Source: Planctomycetota bacterium (GTDB taxonomy: Bacteria; Planctomycetota; UBA11346). From it: DNA of 64,000 nucleotides. Below, one piece after another: positions 17,222 to 26,329 of this stretch. The notes under the pieces are model-generated. The model saw nothing but the letters and a program-made list of their open reading frames with translations, ran no database searches and had not been told where the DNA came from. How positions within the stretch are numbered: the first letter of the stretch is position 1; every line of letters starts with the position of its first letter. The stretch is from positions 1 through 64,000 of the forward strand of contig JADGDD010000010.1 in NCBI GenBank assembly GCA_016745075.1. The letters are read 5' to 3'. The position numbers and the translations under genes were made by a program.

Positions 17222-18994
17222 CTAGCGAGAGAGAAGATGAATGCGATCAACGTTTACTTCGCAACTGCTGCCATCGGGAATAATAAGACTCCAGCTACAG
17301 TCAGTCAGTGTGTTACTTGAAAGCTGGTGTTTTAAAAAGTCGTTTTGTAATGGCCATGCAAGGGAGCTACTTTTGCTTGTTGCTTTGTCCAAAATGTCTT
17401 GTGGAAAACAAATGTATTTATGAAGGACGACCGTCTGACCATCTTGCTCACAATGAAGAACAAGGACAAAATCACCACCAGTAGTAAATGTTCCATCACA
17501 TTCTAAGAATAGGTTTTTGGCACTTTTTTGTGCTTGTGCAGGAATAGTAAGTGTCCCAGAGGCAATTCGTATACCAGCAACAACGCCATCAATAGTTTCA
17601 GCAACTCTATGAATTGGTGCAGTCGCGACACAGTTTACCGCCTCAATACTATACTGAGCTTTGCTTTGAGCTGGAGCAACGAAAGAGTATGAACACTCAG
17701 TGCCGCCAAGTGCAAGATAGAGAGCATCAGCATCCAATTGGCCCTGACGACGTTTAAAACTATCACGGACAATGTAGGCAAGCTGCTCACCACCGCTTGT
17801 TTGGGCAGCAGCCATATCCTCAGCACTGAGCGGAATAATAATGGCATCATCTAACGCGTGTTCAGTGAAGCTCAGATGTAATTCCACAGGCCCTGTGCGT
17901 GTGCTGTTCAAGGCAGCGGTACGGAACTGAATACCCCATTGTTCATCTAAAGAGAAAACTGGTAGGGTAAATGTACCGCTTGCGAGAATCCGTTCCGTTA
18001 ACAAGAGAGGAGCATCTGTATAAGTAGCGTAAGCATGTTCGGTATCAGCAACGATAATAGCGGAATGATTACCGCTGGCAAAATCAACACGGCCTTCAGA
18101 CATAGCTAAATAGGTTTCTGCTGCGGAGACATCTAAATCAAAAATAGTTCCTCGAACAGTTGTCAAAGCATGCGGAGATTGTATGCGTAGTGGATGGTGG
18201 ATTTGTGGGGCTGCATCAACATGTAAGAGCCCATCTACGAGTGTACAATATTTACCAGATGAGCTGCCGGTGTATGAAAAGTCGGCTGGGCCCGTTAACG
18301 TAAATACGGTACCATCAGTAAAGGCGAGTTCTGCTTTCTGCTGTTCTGTTAAGACAAGGCGGTCACCAAAATGTAGCTGTGTACCGGCAACTAAGGGTAC
18401 AGATTGGCTGGTGCTGTTTAATTCACGAATGACATGTAGGGCAGATGTAGTGACTGGAGAATCTTGTTGCAGCTGTGCTACTTCAGGTGGTGGTGTCGGT
18501 TTTGTCGTGTGGGTGAAGAACAGTGCTATCATAACAGCCGCTGCTGCAATGCTTGCGCTAGTCAGTGTTTGTTTCAGGAAATGCTTGGGCTTTGGAAAGG
18601 CTGTCTGTTGTCTATCTGTTGCATCACCATTTATTTGCTGAGAAGCTAGGAAATACTGCTTTATACTGCGTTCATGATAACACTGCTGTGCAAGTTTATG
18701 TGCAACTTCAGGTTGCTCTGTACAGGTATAGGCAAGGCGAGCGGCCTCTGCATTACTAGCGACCCCATCCATATATGCGCCAATAAGCTGACCGGCTTCT
18801 TCTGCTGAAGGCTGGGTCTGTTGATTGGCAAACAAAGACTGTCGAATAGTGCGCTCATGGTAGAGCTGGCGTGCTAAAGCTGTACGTAGTTCAGGGTTGG
18901 TTTGTAATTCAGCATGTAATTCGGTAAGATCTGCTTCACTACAGAGCTGATCAATGTAGAGGCCTAATAACTTGTGGTGACGGTCCGTTATCAT
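17222..18994 (-). CDS. FecR-domain membrane protein (putative anti-sigma) with duplicated N-terminal module
   Basis: A 590-residue protein. Residues 1-57 and 64-118 are two copies of the same module (LLGLYIDQLCSEADLTELH, and LIGAYMDGVASNAEAARLA; both end in YHERxIxQ), which is the usual cytoplasmic sigma-binding region of such proteins. A membrane segment follows at about 143-161. A FecR domain lies at about 195-315 (LVAGTQLHFGDRL, HALTTVRGTIFDLDV, SEGRVDF). The C-terminal 270 residues contain strand-rich sequence, maybe a LamG-like beta-sandwich. Its start overlaps the sigma factor stop by 4 bases. By family knowledge it would hold the sigma factor inactive until an envelope signal arrives; whether it activates or inhibits is not visible. 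Confidence 0.85.
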   Translation of the reverse strand: MITDRHHKLLGLYIDQLCSEADLTELHAELQTNPELRTALARQLYHERTIRQSLFANQQTQPSAEEAGQLIGAYMDGVASNAEAARLAYTCTEQPEVAHKLAQQCYHERSIKQYFLASQQINGDATDRQQTAFPKPKHFLKQTLTSASIAAAAVMIALFFTHTTKPTPPPEVAQLQQDSPVTTSALHVIRELNSTSQSVPLVAGTQLHFGDRLVLTEQQKAELAFTDGTVFTLTGPADFSYTGSSSGKYCTLVDGLLHVDAAPQIHHPLRIQSPHALTTVRGTIFDLDVSAAETYLAMSEGRVDFASGNHSAIIVADTEHAYATYTDAPLLLTERILASGTFTLPVFSLDEQWGIQFRTAALNSTRTGPVELHLSFTEHALDDAIIIPLSAEDMAAAQTSGGEQLAYIVRDSFKRRQGQLDADALYLALGGTECSYSFVAPAQSKAQYSIEAVNCVATAPIHRVAETIDGVVAGIRIASGTLTIPAQAQKSAKNLFLECDGTFTTGGDFVLVLHCEQDGQTVVLHKYICFPQDILDKATSKSSSLAWPLQNDFLKHQLSSNTLTDCSWSLIIPDGSSCEVNVDRIHLLSR

Positions 18995-19587
18995 GATGCC
19001 GTCTCTTTTCGACCACTAGCCATACCGTTGGCCTTTATCTGTGCTATGCCCGACATCCGTGCCGCAACGCAATCCATCAGTTTACTACGAATGCGGCTGA
19101 GAGTCATATTAACGGAAGCATATGTTTTACCCAAGATTTCGGCAATATCTTTAACCCCCTGTTCATCAAAGTAGCGCATGCTAATCATGGTGCGAGATTT
19201 CTCTGGCAGTTCATCCATACAGCATTGAAGGTACTCTTTTTCCTGTTCAAGCTTGGAGCAACTATTTGTAAGTTCATCGTTAATGATGTCACCAATTTGC
19301 TGACAAACTTCAGAATTTACAATCATCTTTGACCGTACTTTGTTGTAGCGGAAGGTATTGTAGATAGCATGTTTGGTAACCACCAAGGCCCATGGTAAAA
19401 AAGGGCGCTCTTGATTGTATGAGGCATAACTCTCAAACAGTTTTACCGCTACATCTTGTAAGACATCATCAGCATCAGTCACAGAAAACCCAGCTGCCCG
19501 AATAGAGGCGTATAAACTCTGCTGTGCAGCCATGTAGTTGCGCATAAAAGAGCTGGTATCTACGGATGATGGTGTATCGGTGGACAT
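18991..19587 (-). CDS. ECF-type RNA polymerase sigma factor
   Basis: About 198 residues from the ATG at 19587, which is preceded by GAAAGG at good spacing; a longer open frame adds 28 codons without an RBS. Region 2 is visible in ADDVLQDVAVKLFESYASYN and PFLPWALVVTKHAIYNTFR; region 4 in LPEKSRTMISMRYFDEQGVKDIAEILGKTYASVNMTLSRIR. It belongs to the group of ECF sigma factors often paired with FecR-type proteins in PVC bacteria. The pair with the following FecR gene (4-base overlap) suggests signal-controlled transcription; its target promoters are unknown. The divergent neighbour is the von Willebrand A protein. Confidence 0.9.
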   Translation of the reverse strand: MSTDTPSSVDTSSFMRNYMAAQQSLYASIRAAGFSVTDADDVLQDVAVKLFESYASYNQERPFLPWALVVTKHAIYNTFRYNKVRSKMIVNSEVCQQIGDIINDELTNSCSKLEQEKEYLQCCMDELPEKSRTMISMRYFDEQGVKDIAEILGKTYASVNMTLSRIRSKLMDCVAARMSGIAQIKANGMASGRKETAS

Positions 19588-19778
19588 GAGGCCTTTCACA
19601 GGGTGGGATGTGACGGGTAAGCAAACATCAAAATAGATGGGCGATTCTACACAAGTATACACCTTATTCATTTATGATGAACAGATTTTATTGCAGTAGT
19701 GGGGTAGAGGCCTTGTGATTACAAAGCGTTTACACACAGCTCTGAACAAATTGTTATTCTACAAGCAGGAGATACATT

Positions 19779-20954
19779 ATGAAACATCTATGTGCAGGCC
19801 TACTTGGCCTTTGCTTTTTCACCCCATCATACGCAGAAGTATCTGTTACAACAGGATTTGCATCAACAGCTGCAAGGGCATCACATACCGTGCAAGCTGA
19901 GGTGCCACTTATCGAGATTGCCATCCTGCTTGATACTTCTGGTAGCATGGGTGGGCTTATCAATCAGGCGCGTACCCATTTGTGGGGCATTGTTAATACC
20001 ATGGCCTTGGCACGGAAAGGGCAGCAACAACCTCAGTTACGGGTATCTTTATACGAGTATGGCAATAGTAGGCTCAGTCCAGAAGGTGGGTGGGTGCAAC
20101 AAGTGTTGCCATTAACAAATGATTTGGATGGCATATCAGAAGCACTCTTTGCACTCACCACCAGTGGCGGCAATGAATATTGTGGACAGGCTCTAGCACA
20201 CGCCGTTGACCAGCTCTCATGGACATCTGGTTCACACTACCGTGCTGTTTTCATCGCCGGTAATGAAGAGTTCACGCAAGGTTCGGTTGCTTATACCTTG
20301 GCCTGTTCTGCTGCGGTAGGTAAGGATATTCATGTAAATACTATCCATTGTGGCGATGCACAAAGTGGCCGTAGTGGCATGTGGGTGCATGCTGCGGAAA
20401 TAGGTGGAGGCTCCAGCATTAATATCAATCAAGGCAAAACCTATGTGGCGATTATTGCTCCCCAAGATGATCAACTCAAACAGCTCAACGATTCATTTAA
20501 TAAAACCTATATTCCTTATGGTGCTACCGGAAAACAGAATAGTGAGCGTCAAGCCCTGCAAGATAGTCATGCTCTTAGCAACGGTTCTTTGGGCAGCCGC
20601 ATCCGGTGTAAATCAGGAACATTGTATGATAACAGAACATGGGATTTAGTAGATGCCTGTAACGAAAAAGATTTTGATATACGGACAATCAAAAAGGAAG
20701 AATTACCAAAAAAATTGCAAACGATGGATATCGACGAATGTAAAAAATATATAGAACAAAAGAATCAAGAACGTGCTCGATTGCAAAAAGAAATAGCAGC
20801 TCTCTCACAAGAGCGAGAAATATGGGTAGCTCAAGAACGTGTTCGATTAGCAGGTGCAAGTGATAAAGAAGACACATTTGATACGGCAATGCGTACTCTT
20901 TTAGAAACCCAATTACAACAAACAGGGTATACCCTCGTACAGGTTACTCAGTAA
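19779..20954 (+). CDS. Secreted von Willebrand factor A domain protein
   Basis: A 391-residue protein with a cleavable signal peptide (residues 1-19, ending SYAEV). The vWA domain covers about residues 43-240: the metal-ion-dependent adhesion site is intact as DTSGSMGGL at 52-60, with a later SGGNEYCGQAL and FIAGNEEF. A C-terminal segment (about 300-365) is a charged helical coiled coil (KNQERARLQKEIAALSQERE). The protein is probably periplasmic or surface-exposed and binds a protein partner through the metal site. RBS CAGGAGA precedes the ATG. Its gene is divergent from a sigma/FecR pair and may be one of their targets, which is only inference. Confidence 0.85.
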   Translation: MKHLCAGLLGLCFFTPSYAEVSVTTGFASTAARASHTVQAEVPLIEIAILLDTSGSMGGLINQARTHLWGIVNTMALARKGQQQPQLRVSLYEYGNSRLSPEGGWVQQVLPLTNDLDGISEALFALTTSGGNEYCGQALAHAVDQLSWTSGSHYRAVFIAGNEEFTQGSVAYTLACSAAVGKDIHVNTIHCGDAQSGRSGMWVHAAEIGGGSSININQGKTYVAIIAPQDDQLKQLNDSFNKTYIPYGATGKQNSERQALQDSHALSNGSLGSRIRCKSGTLYDNRTWDLVDACNEKDFDIRTIKKEELPKKLQTMDIDECKKYIEQKNQERARLQKEIAALSQEREIWVAQERVRLAGASDKEDTFDTAMRTLLETQLQQTGYTLVQVTQ

Positions 20955-20972
20955 TTCTTTACCTCACAATAG

Positions 20973-21015
20973 CCAAGAACAATTTCACTATATTTATTAG
21001 TGAAATTGTTCTTGG
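20973..21015. terminator. Bidirectional terminator between convergent genes
   Basis: An 18-bp perfect inverted repeat: CCAAGAACAATTTCACTA at 20973-20990 and its complement at 20998-21015, with a 7-base loop TATTTAT. It lies between the 3' ends of the vWA gene and the GAPDH gene, which face each other, and probably ends both transcripts. Confidence 0.85.
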
Positions 21016-21023
21016 AATGTATG

Positions 21024-22031
21024 CTATAGGCTAGCAGCTATTTTTTGAGTGAGTTCAACCATACGGTGAACATAGCCGATTTCGTTATCATACCATGCTA
21101 GAACCTTCACACTGGTGCCATCTACAACCATAGTAGACAAAGCATCAATAATGCAGGAGCGGGTATCGTTGACGTAATCAACAGAAACGAGTGGGCGTTC
21201 TTCGTAGCCAAGAATGCCAGTCAGTGCACCAGTGGCGGCATCAGCAAATAAACGATTGACTTCTTCAACGCTTGTTGGGCGTTCAACTTCAAAGACCACA
21301 TCTGTTAAAGATGCATTTAATAAAGGCACGCGTACCGCAAGTCCATTGAGTTTCCCAAGTAGATCGGGATAAATCATCGTAATAGCGGTAGCTGAACCAG
21401 TAGACGTTGGAATTAACGACAGGCTACCAGCACGAGCCCGACGTAAATCTTTATGCGGTTTGTCCACCACCACTTGGGTATTGGTTGCATCATGAATGGT
21501 AGTAATGACACCATGTTTGATACCAAGGCCATCACGAATAACTTTTACTACGGGCGCAAGACAATTGGTAGTACAAGAGGCAGCGGTAACAATATGGTTG
21601 GTCTCTGTGTGATAACAGTCATCGTTAATGCCCATGACAATGTTGAGAACATCCTTCTTAACAGGACAAGCGACAATAACTTTTTTAGCACCCGCATCAA
21701 TGTGAGGCTGTAGTGTTTCCACGCTACGGAAAGCACCAGAACATTCTAATACAATATCTACTTGTGTGTCTGCCCACGGAATATCTTGAGGGCAATTGTG
21801 ATCGGTGATGACGATGTGTTGATCACCAACTATAATGGCATTATTATCAGCCTGAACCGGCACATCCCAAGTTCCATGCACAGAATCAAAAGTGAGTAAA
21901 TGGGCAGCGGTTTCGGCATTCCCCTCATATTCGTTGATATGAACAATAGAAATATCAGAACGGCCAAAAGCCGCACGAAGCGCAAGCCGCCCCATTCGAC
22001 CAAAACCATTAATGCCAACACGTATAGTCAT
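21024..22031 (-). CDS. gap: Glyceraldehyde-3-phosphate dehydrogenase, resembling the ArsJ-associated type
   Basis: A 335-residue GAPDH: oxidises glyceraldehyde 3-phosphate with NAD and phosphate. The NAD motif is [16 protein letters not shown] at residues 7-22, the active-site Cys is in [11 protein letters not shown] at about 155, and the C-terminal [15 protein letters not shown] is conserved. In ordinary glycolytic enzymes the N-terminus reads GRIGR and is followed by AIND; here it is GRMGR, HINE and [13 protein letters not shown]. From memory this matches the enzymes found next to ArsJ, which form 1-arseno-3-phosphoglycerate for export. No arsJ or ars gene is in view, so this is unproven. 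It follows the ferredoxin/MBL gene by 44 bases on the same strand. Confidence 0.88.
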   Translation of the reverse strand: MTIRVGINGFGRMGRLALRAAFGRSDISIVHINEYEGNAETAAHLLTFDSVHGTWDVPVQADNNAIIVGDQHIVITDHNCPQDIPWADTQVDIVLECSGAFRSVETLQPHIDAGAKKVIVACPVKKDVLNIVMGINDDCYHTETNHIVTAASCTTNCLAPVVKVIRDGLGIKHGVITTIHDATNTQVVVDKPHKDLRRARAGSLSLIPTSTGSATAITMIYPDLLGKLNGLAVRVPLLNASLTDVVFEVERPTSVEEVNRLFADAATGALTGILGYEERPLVSVDYVNDTRSCIIDALSTMVVDGTSVKVLAWYDNEIGYVHRMVELTQKIAASL

Positions 22032-22075
22032 GACTTAATCCTATCGTTAAAGTGATGAGCCAATATTAAGATACC

Positions 22076-22978
22076 TTAACCGTTTGGGCATTCCCAAATA
22101 TTTTGGTTATTTTTGCTACAACGATCTTGACTGAGGATAGCAAGTGCTCGACTCAGTTCATCACGCATCTGTTCTGGAGTATCGGCAATGAATGGCTGGC
22201 CGTGTCCTGGCAGTACCGCACGAAAATCGTAGTTGAGTAAAGTTTCTAAAGACTGCAATTGAGTGGGCCAATCAAACCAGCAATAATGTTGAGAAGCAGA
22301 TAAACTTTGAAAATTCGGATTCCACCACAAGTTATCGCCAGTAAAAAGAATATCGTTATGTAAAACACAGAGGCTGCCGAGTGTATGGCCAGGTGTAGGA
22401 ATTAATAAGAGATCATCATCAAGCGCATACGGTTCAGAGAGAGCCAATTGTTCTTCAGCATCCATCTCTTCAGCGATATGGACATAACGTGGACACTGAT
22501 AGTAATCCGCAATTTTTGCAGCATCGCCAATATCATCTTTATGACTGTAAATAATATGCTGAATCCCACCAAGTTCATCAAATCGTTTCATCAGTGGTCC
22601 AGCATAACGCGGCCCATCCATAAGTACATTGCCGTTATCACGTTGAATGAGCCAGCTTAAGCCACCAAAGCTTTTTTTGGAGGTGTAGCCACACCAAAAA
22701 ATATTGTCATGATAGGCAATAGGTAAAGCCGCTGCCGCCTCTCTAAAAGCAGATTTGTTATCGCTACCAATAGCAGAAACAGGACAAGAAACAGCTGCTA
22801 GATGCGCCCAACGGCTATCAGCTTCGTTGGTTGGTTGTGCACCAACGACAGAATGTTTATCTGCATCATGAAATGTGTGTGGTGCCATATGAAAGCAGGC
22901 CCCACAATAAATGCAGGAGTCATCAACAAACATTTCACCTGCAACATTGCCATCCCATGCACCAGCCCGCTTTGCCAT
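22076..22978 (-). CDS. Ferredoxin-domain metallo-beta-lactamase-fold protein
   Basis: A 300-residue fusion. Residues 15-70 hold a single-cluster ferredoxin module (CIYCGAC at about 22-28, then a distant Cys in VSCPVSAIG at about 65). Residues about 90-290 form an MBL-fold domain with GHTLGS (about 196-201), FTGD (about 213) and PGHGQPF (about 259). The first metal motif HxHxDH is replaced by SHKDDIGDA, so one of the two metal sites must differ from classic hydrolases. It probably uses or senses a redox or thiol substrate in the cytoplasm, but the reaction is unknown. It is followed by the GAPDH gene, probably in the same transcript, and is divergent from glycerate kinase. Confidence 0.8.
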   Translation of the reverse strand: MAKRAGAWDGNVAGEMFVDDSCIYCGACFHMAPHTFHDADKHSVVGAQPTNEADSRWAHLAAVSCPVSAIGSDNKSAFREAAAALPIAYHDNIFWCGYTSKKSFGGLSWLIQRDNGNVLMDGPRYAGPLMKRFDELGGIQHIIYSHKDDIGDAAKIADYYQCPRYVHIAEEMDAEEQLALSEPYALDDDLLLIPTPGHTLGSLCVLHNDILFTGDNLWWNPNFQSLSASQHYCWFDWPTQLQSLETLLNYDFRAVLPGHGQPFIADTPEQMRDELSRALAILSQDRCSKNNQNIWECPNG

Positions 22979-23070
22979 AATTTCTCCGTGTCTCTCACTC
23001 TACACAGGAGGATGTCGAGTGCAATTATGAGTGCTCCTTGCGACTTCGGACAAAATACAAAGATAGGACC

Positions 23071-24345
23071 ATGCGTACAACACTCAAAGCCATTCATACT
23101 GCGGCAGTTGCGGCAGTTAATCCTGCCACTGCCGTGCAAGCTCACTGTCACTTAGAAGGTGATTTACTTATCGTTGATAAGAAACAATGGGATTTAAACA
23201 CCTATGAACGTATCGTCATCCTTGGGGGTGGAAAGGCTTCTGCTCCAATGGGTGCAGCCTTAGAAAAAATATTAGGTGAACGGATTAGCGCAGGTCTTAT
23301 CGTGGTAAAGTACGGACACACCTGTCCAACAGAACATATCGTTTTACGAGAAGCGGCTCACCCTGTTCCAGATGAACAATCTCATGCAGCCACAGAAGAG
23401 ATCGTTGCTTTGGCTCATTCCTGCACAGAAAAAGATTTGGTGATATGTTGTCTTTCAGGTGGTGCGTCCGCCTTATTATGCGCCCCTCATGCGCCCATGA
23501 CTTTGGCGGATAAACAAACACTTACGCAACAATTATTGGGAAGTGGTGTAGATATTCATGCTATGAATACGGTGCGGAAACATGTTTCTCAGGTGAAAGG
23601 TGGCGGCTTGGCGCAAGCAATAGCGCCAGCTACTTTAATAAATTTGCTTATTTCAGATGTGGTTGGTGATAGTCTGAGCAGCATTGGTTCAGGTCCGATT
23701 GTTGGTGATCCCAGTAGCTTAGCAGAAGCACGTAACATAGTAGCAACTCTTCCGAACTTAGCGGTTTGTGTGTCTACTGTCCTTGCAGATGCATCTCATG
23801 AAACACCAACAGAAGACGACCCCGTATTTGAACAGACCAGTAATCATTTAATTGCTACCAATGCCCAAGCCTGTGCCGCTGCCCGTCAGGTTGCGGAAGA
23901 ACACGGCTACATGGTAGTGGAGTGGGATGGCCCTATGACAGGCGATGCCGCAGAAATGGCTGTGGCTTTTTGTGAGCGCCTTAAAAGTCTACCGGCTCAA
24001 TCTTGCTTACTTGCAGGTGGAGAAACGACTGTCCAACTTGGAGAGAATCCAGGTCTTGGCGGTCGCTGCCAAGAATTTGCTCTTGCCTCTACCCTTCATC
24101 TGCAAGCCGATCCAGCATACGCCGTGCTCGCCGCTGGAACAGATGGTAACGATGGCCCCTGTGATGCTTGCGGAGCATTTGCTTTACCAGAGACATTAGC
24201 TGCCGCCGCTGCACATGATCTTGATGCCCAAGACTTCTTTAGCCGTCATGACGCATACCATTTTTACAGCCCAATAGATGGCCTACATAAAACAGGTCCA
24301 ACCAATACCAATGTTATGGATATTTACATAGGTCTAAAAAACTAA
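23071..24345 (+). CDS. Glycerate kinase (MOFRL/TtuD family)
   Basis: About 424 residues from the ATG at 23071, which has AGATAGGA before it; an 11-codon longer frame would begin with TTG. The family-wide motifs are present: ILGGGKASAPMGAALE near residue 50, CCLSGGASALLCAP near 120, NTVRKHVSQVKGGGLA near 165, SDVVGDSLSSIGSGP near 195, and the MOFRL C-terminal domain with LAGGETTVQLG, GGRCQEFAL and GTDGNDGP. It phosphorylates glycerate with ATP, linking glyoxylate or tartronate metabolism to the lower part of glycolysis. It overlaps the ZnuA-like gene at their convergent 3' ends by 4 bases. Which carbon atom is phosphorylated cannot be read here. Confidence 0.9.
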   Translation: MRTTLKAIHTAAVAAVNPATAVQAHCHLEGDLLIVDKKQWDLNTYERIVILGGGKASAPMGAALEKILGERISAGLIVVKYGHTCPTEHIVLREAAHPVPDEQSHAATEEIVALAHSCTEKDLVICCLSGGASALLCAPHAPMTLADKQTLTQQLLGSGVDIHAMNTVRKHVSQVKGGGLAQAIAPATLINLLISDVVGDSLSSIGSGPIVGDPSSLAEARNIVATLPNLAVCVSTVLADASHETPTEDDPVFEQTSNHLIATNAQACAAARQVAEEHGYMVVEWDGPMTGDAAEMAVAFCERLKSLPAQSCLLAGGETTVQLGENPGLGGRCQEFALASTLHLQADPAYAVLAAGTDGNDGPCDACGAFALPETLAAAAAHDLDAQDFFSRHDAYHFYSPIDGLHKTGPTNTNVMDIYIGLKN

Positions 24346-25205
24346 TAACTAGCGTGTAAGCGCAGGATGTTCGTTTTCATACGTGTTATATAATCAACGC
24401 CAGTGTCGTGCTCACAAGGGTCAAAGACTAGGTGAGTGATAGGGCGTATTGTGGTAAATGCATTCATAACAACAAGTGAAGGTTCATGTTCCCAAAGCAT
24501 AATGGTGGCCGAGCTTTGGCTAAATGCTTGAAGTACTTCTACTGGTGGTACTTGCTGTGGGTCGCAATCTATGGTTTGAATAGACCAGCCATACGTGCTG
24601 GCGAGATAATTATAACTTGGGTGATTGCAGAGTAACCTTGGTGGGGTGCTTTGTTTGAGCAATGTATCTAAGTGCTGGAGATCTTGCAGTAGGGATTGTG
24701 CATTTGTAGAAAAGAGGTTTGCATGGTGGGGAAAATGTTTACTCAGCGCCGCGGTTATGGTGTGTACTTGTTGCAGAGCGTTGCGTGGGCTAAGCCAGAT
24801 ATGGCCATCATGCGTATGCTGACTGGTTGCAGCGGGTCCGTGTTGATGAGTGGTGTGAGCATCGTGTCTGTGCAGTGTAATGTTGGCGCTACAATCAACT
24901 CGAGCAGTCTGGTGGAGAAACAGTTGTTCGGGCCATGGTTCAAATTGAGCGCCATTGTATAGTAAAAGACCATTGTCTTGGATGGACCGAGCTTGTGCTT
25001 CGTCAATAAACCACAGTCCAGCATCTTCGTTGGCTGGGAGGACACAACTTACAGGAATAGTCTCTCCAACAATACGTGTACAAAAATAGTGGAGAGGGTA
25101 AAAAGTTGTGTAAATATGCTGGGGAGCAAAAACTTGTTGAGGCTGTTGCTGATTTTCTACACAGCCAGTGCACAAGAAACAAAAAACCAATACTATGTAT
25201 TTCAT
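24342..25205 (-). CDS. ZnuA-like metal-binding lipoprotein (ABC substrate-binding protein)
   Basis: A 287-residue lipoprotein: lipobox CTGC, Cys at residue 15. It resembles cluster-9 metal-binding proteins such as ZnuA: IYTTFYPLHYFCTRIVGE opens the mature part, VLPANEDAG replaces the usual PxxxDPH turn, and DGHIWLSPRNALQQV matches the DPHxWLxP motif. A histidine-rich loop (LHRHDAHTTHQHG, SQHTHDGH) lies at about residues 112-134. LLCNHPSYNYLASTYGW corresponds to the VxHxAFxYxxxxYG motif. It should bind zinc or manganese in the periplasm. It is the last gene of a six-gene operon and overlaps the permease by 4 bases. The permease is of FtsX type rather than ZnuB type, which is unusual. Confidence 0.82.
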   Translation of the reverse strand: MKYIVLVFCFLCTGCVENQQQPQQVFAPQHIYTTFYPLHYFCTRIVGETIPVSCVLPANEDAGLWFIDEAQARSIQDNGLLLYNGAQFEPWPEQLFLHQTARVDCSANITLHRHDAHTTHQHGPAATSQHTHDGHIWLSPRNALQQVHTITAALSKHFPHHANLFSTNAQSLLQDLQHLDTLLKQSTPPRLLCNHPSYNYLASTYGWSIQTIDCDPQQVPPVEVLQAFSQSSATIMLWEHEPSLVVMNAFTTIRPITHLVFDPCEHDTGVDYITRMKTNILRLHASY

Positions 25206-26329
25206 ATCAGCCCTTCAATGCGAGGAGCAAGTGACCAACAGAAGGCTGTGACTGAGAGTGCACAGATGAGTGCAGCTAAGAGTAGTAGCGATAATTCCGT
25301 GGCGTAGAGGCGTATGACAAAAGCAGTGGAACAACCAAGTATAAAAAAACTATGACGTTCTGAACGGCGCATTTGGACAGTAAGAGAAAAAATAAGCACA
25401 AATAAAACCGCACAAATAAGTGCGGTCAATACCAGTGACAAAGCAATAACGATAGTAAATGGTGAAAAAATAGTTAGGAGTTGAGTAATCTCCGAAAAGG
25501 GTTGATAGATTTGTAATTGTGAATCTGATTGATAACGCGCAGATAGTAGAGTGGCGGCTTTCTCTGTTTCGGGAAATAATAAAATAGCACTCAGTGGAAA
25601 GTTTTCAGTGTGGCCATGAAAATGAAAACGATTCTGGGAAGAAGGATTTAGCGTATCGTCCATAATTAAAGCAGGGTCGGCTTGGGCTGTGCTGGCCTTA
25701 TGACCGTGGCCGAGACCTGCGATAATCCAGCTAGTGTGAATATCTACAAAGAGTGCGGTATCATCGGCTGAATGCGCTTCCTCTAGTATCCCAGTAACCA
25801 GTAGAGTCAGTGGTTGGGCAGTAGCGAGGCGAAATGAATTGTTACTATCACAGGTAATTTTATCACCAATAGTTAGCTGCAAGGTTGTTGCGCAGTTGGC
25901 ACCAACAACGGTTTCTCCATGAAATAAAGGCCAGGTGCCAGTTTGTAATGACAGTTGTCGAAGGGTAAAATAATCACGGCTGGTACCGATGAGCGGCAGG
26001 TTGTGGTAGCTTGCGCCAGTCAGTAATGGAACGGCATGGCAATGATCATGTAGACGTGCATCTGTAAATTGTTTCCATGGTAAGGTATGTTGATGAGTAT
26101 CATTACTAAAGTAGAGAGCATTAAGAATGTGATCAATGGTGGAACCCAGTGCGCTTGCGATCAGTGGAGTTTGTTGAGTACGCGCCTGCATTTGTTGCTG
26201 ATAGTGTTTTCCAAGGACGAAGAGTGTTAGTGGGCAGGCGATGGTTAAGGCGAGACAGCAGATCAGCAGGGCATTGCGCCATGGGTGCGCACGTATAGAC
26301 CGACAGGCACATATAAGCGCATAGATCAT
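25202..26329 (-). CDS. FtsX/LolE-like ABC permease with histidine-rich periplasmic domain
   Basis: A 375-residue inner-membrane protein. One membrane segment at about residues 17-38, a large periplasmic domain (about 40-280), then three hydrophobic segments at about 290-312, 325-345 and 348-366; this is the MacB/LolE/FtsX plan. The periplasmic part holds clustered histidines: HDHCH near residue 95, GLGHGHK near 205 and RFHFHGH near 228, which suggest metal binding. It overlaps the ATPase gene upstream and the ZnuA-like gene downstream by 4 bases each. Metal or metal-chelate handling is inferred from the partners; family certainty is moderate. Confidence 0.75.
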   Translation of the reverse strand: MIYALICACRSIRAHPWRNALLICCLALTIACPLTLFVLGKHYQQQMQARTQQTPLIASALGSTIDHILNALYFSNDTHQHTLPWKQFTDARLHDHCHAVPLLTGASYHNLPLIGTSRDYFTLRQLSLQTGTWPLFHGETVVGANCATTLQLTIGDKITCDSNNSFRLATAQPLTLLVTGILEEAHSADDTALFVDIHTSWIIAGLGHGHKASTAQADPALIMDDTLNPSSQNRFHFHGHTENFPLSAILLFPETEKAATLLSARYQSDSQLQIYQPFSEITQLLTIFSPFTIVIALSLVLTALICAVLFVLIFSLTVQMRRSERHSFFILGCSTAFVIRLYATELSLLLLAALICALSVTAFCWSLAPRIEGLI

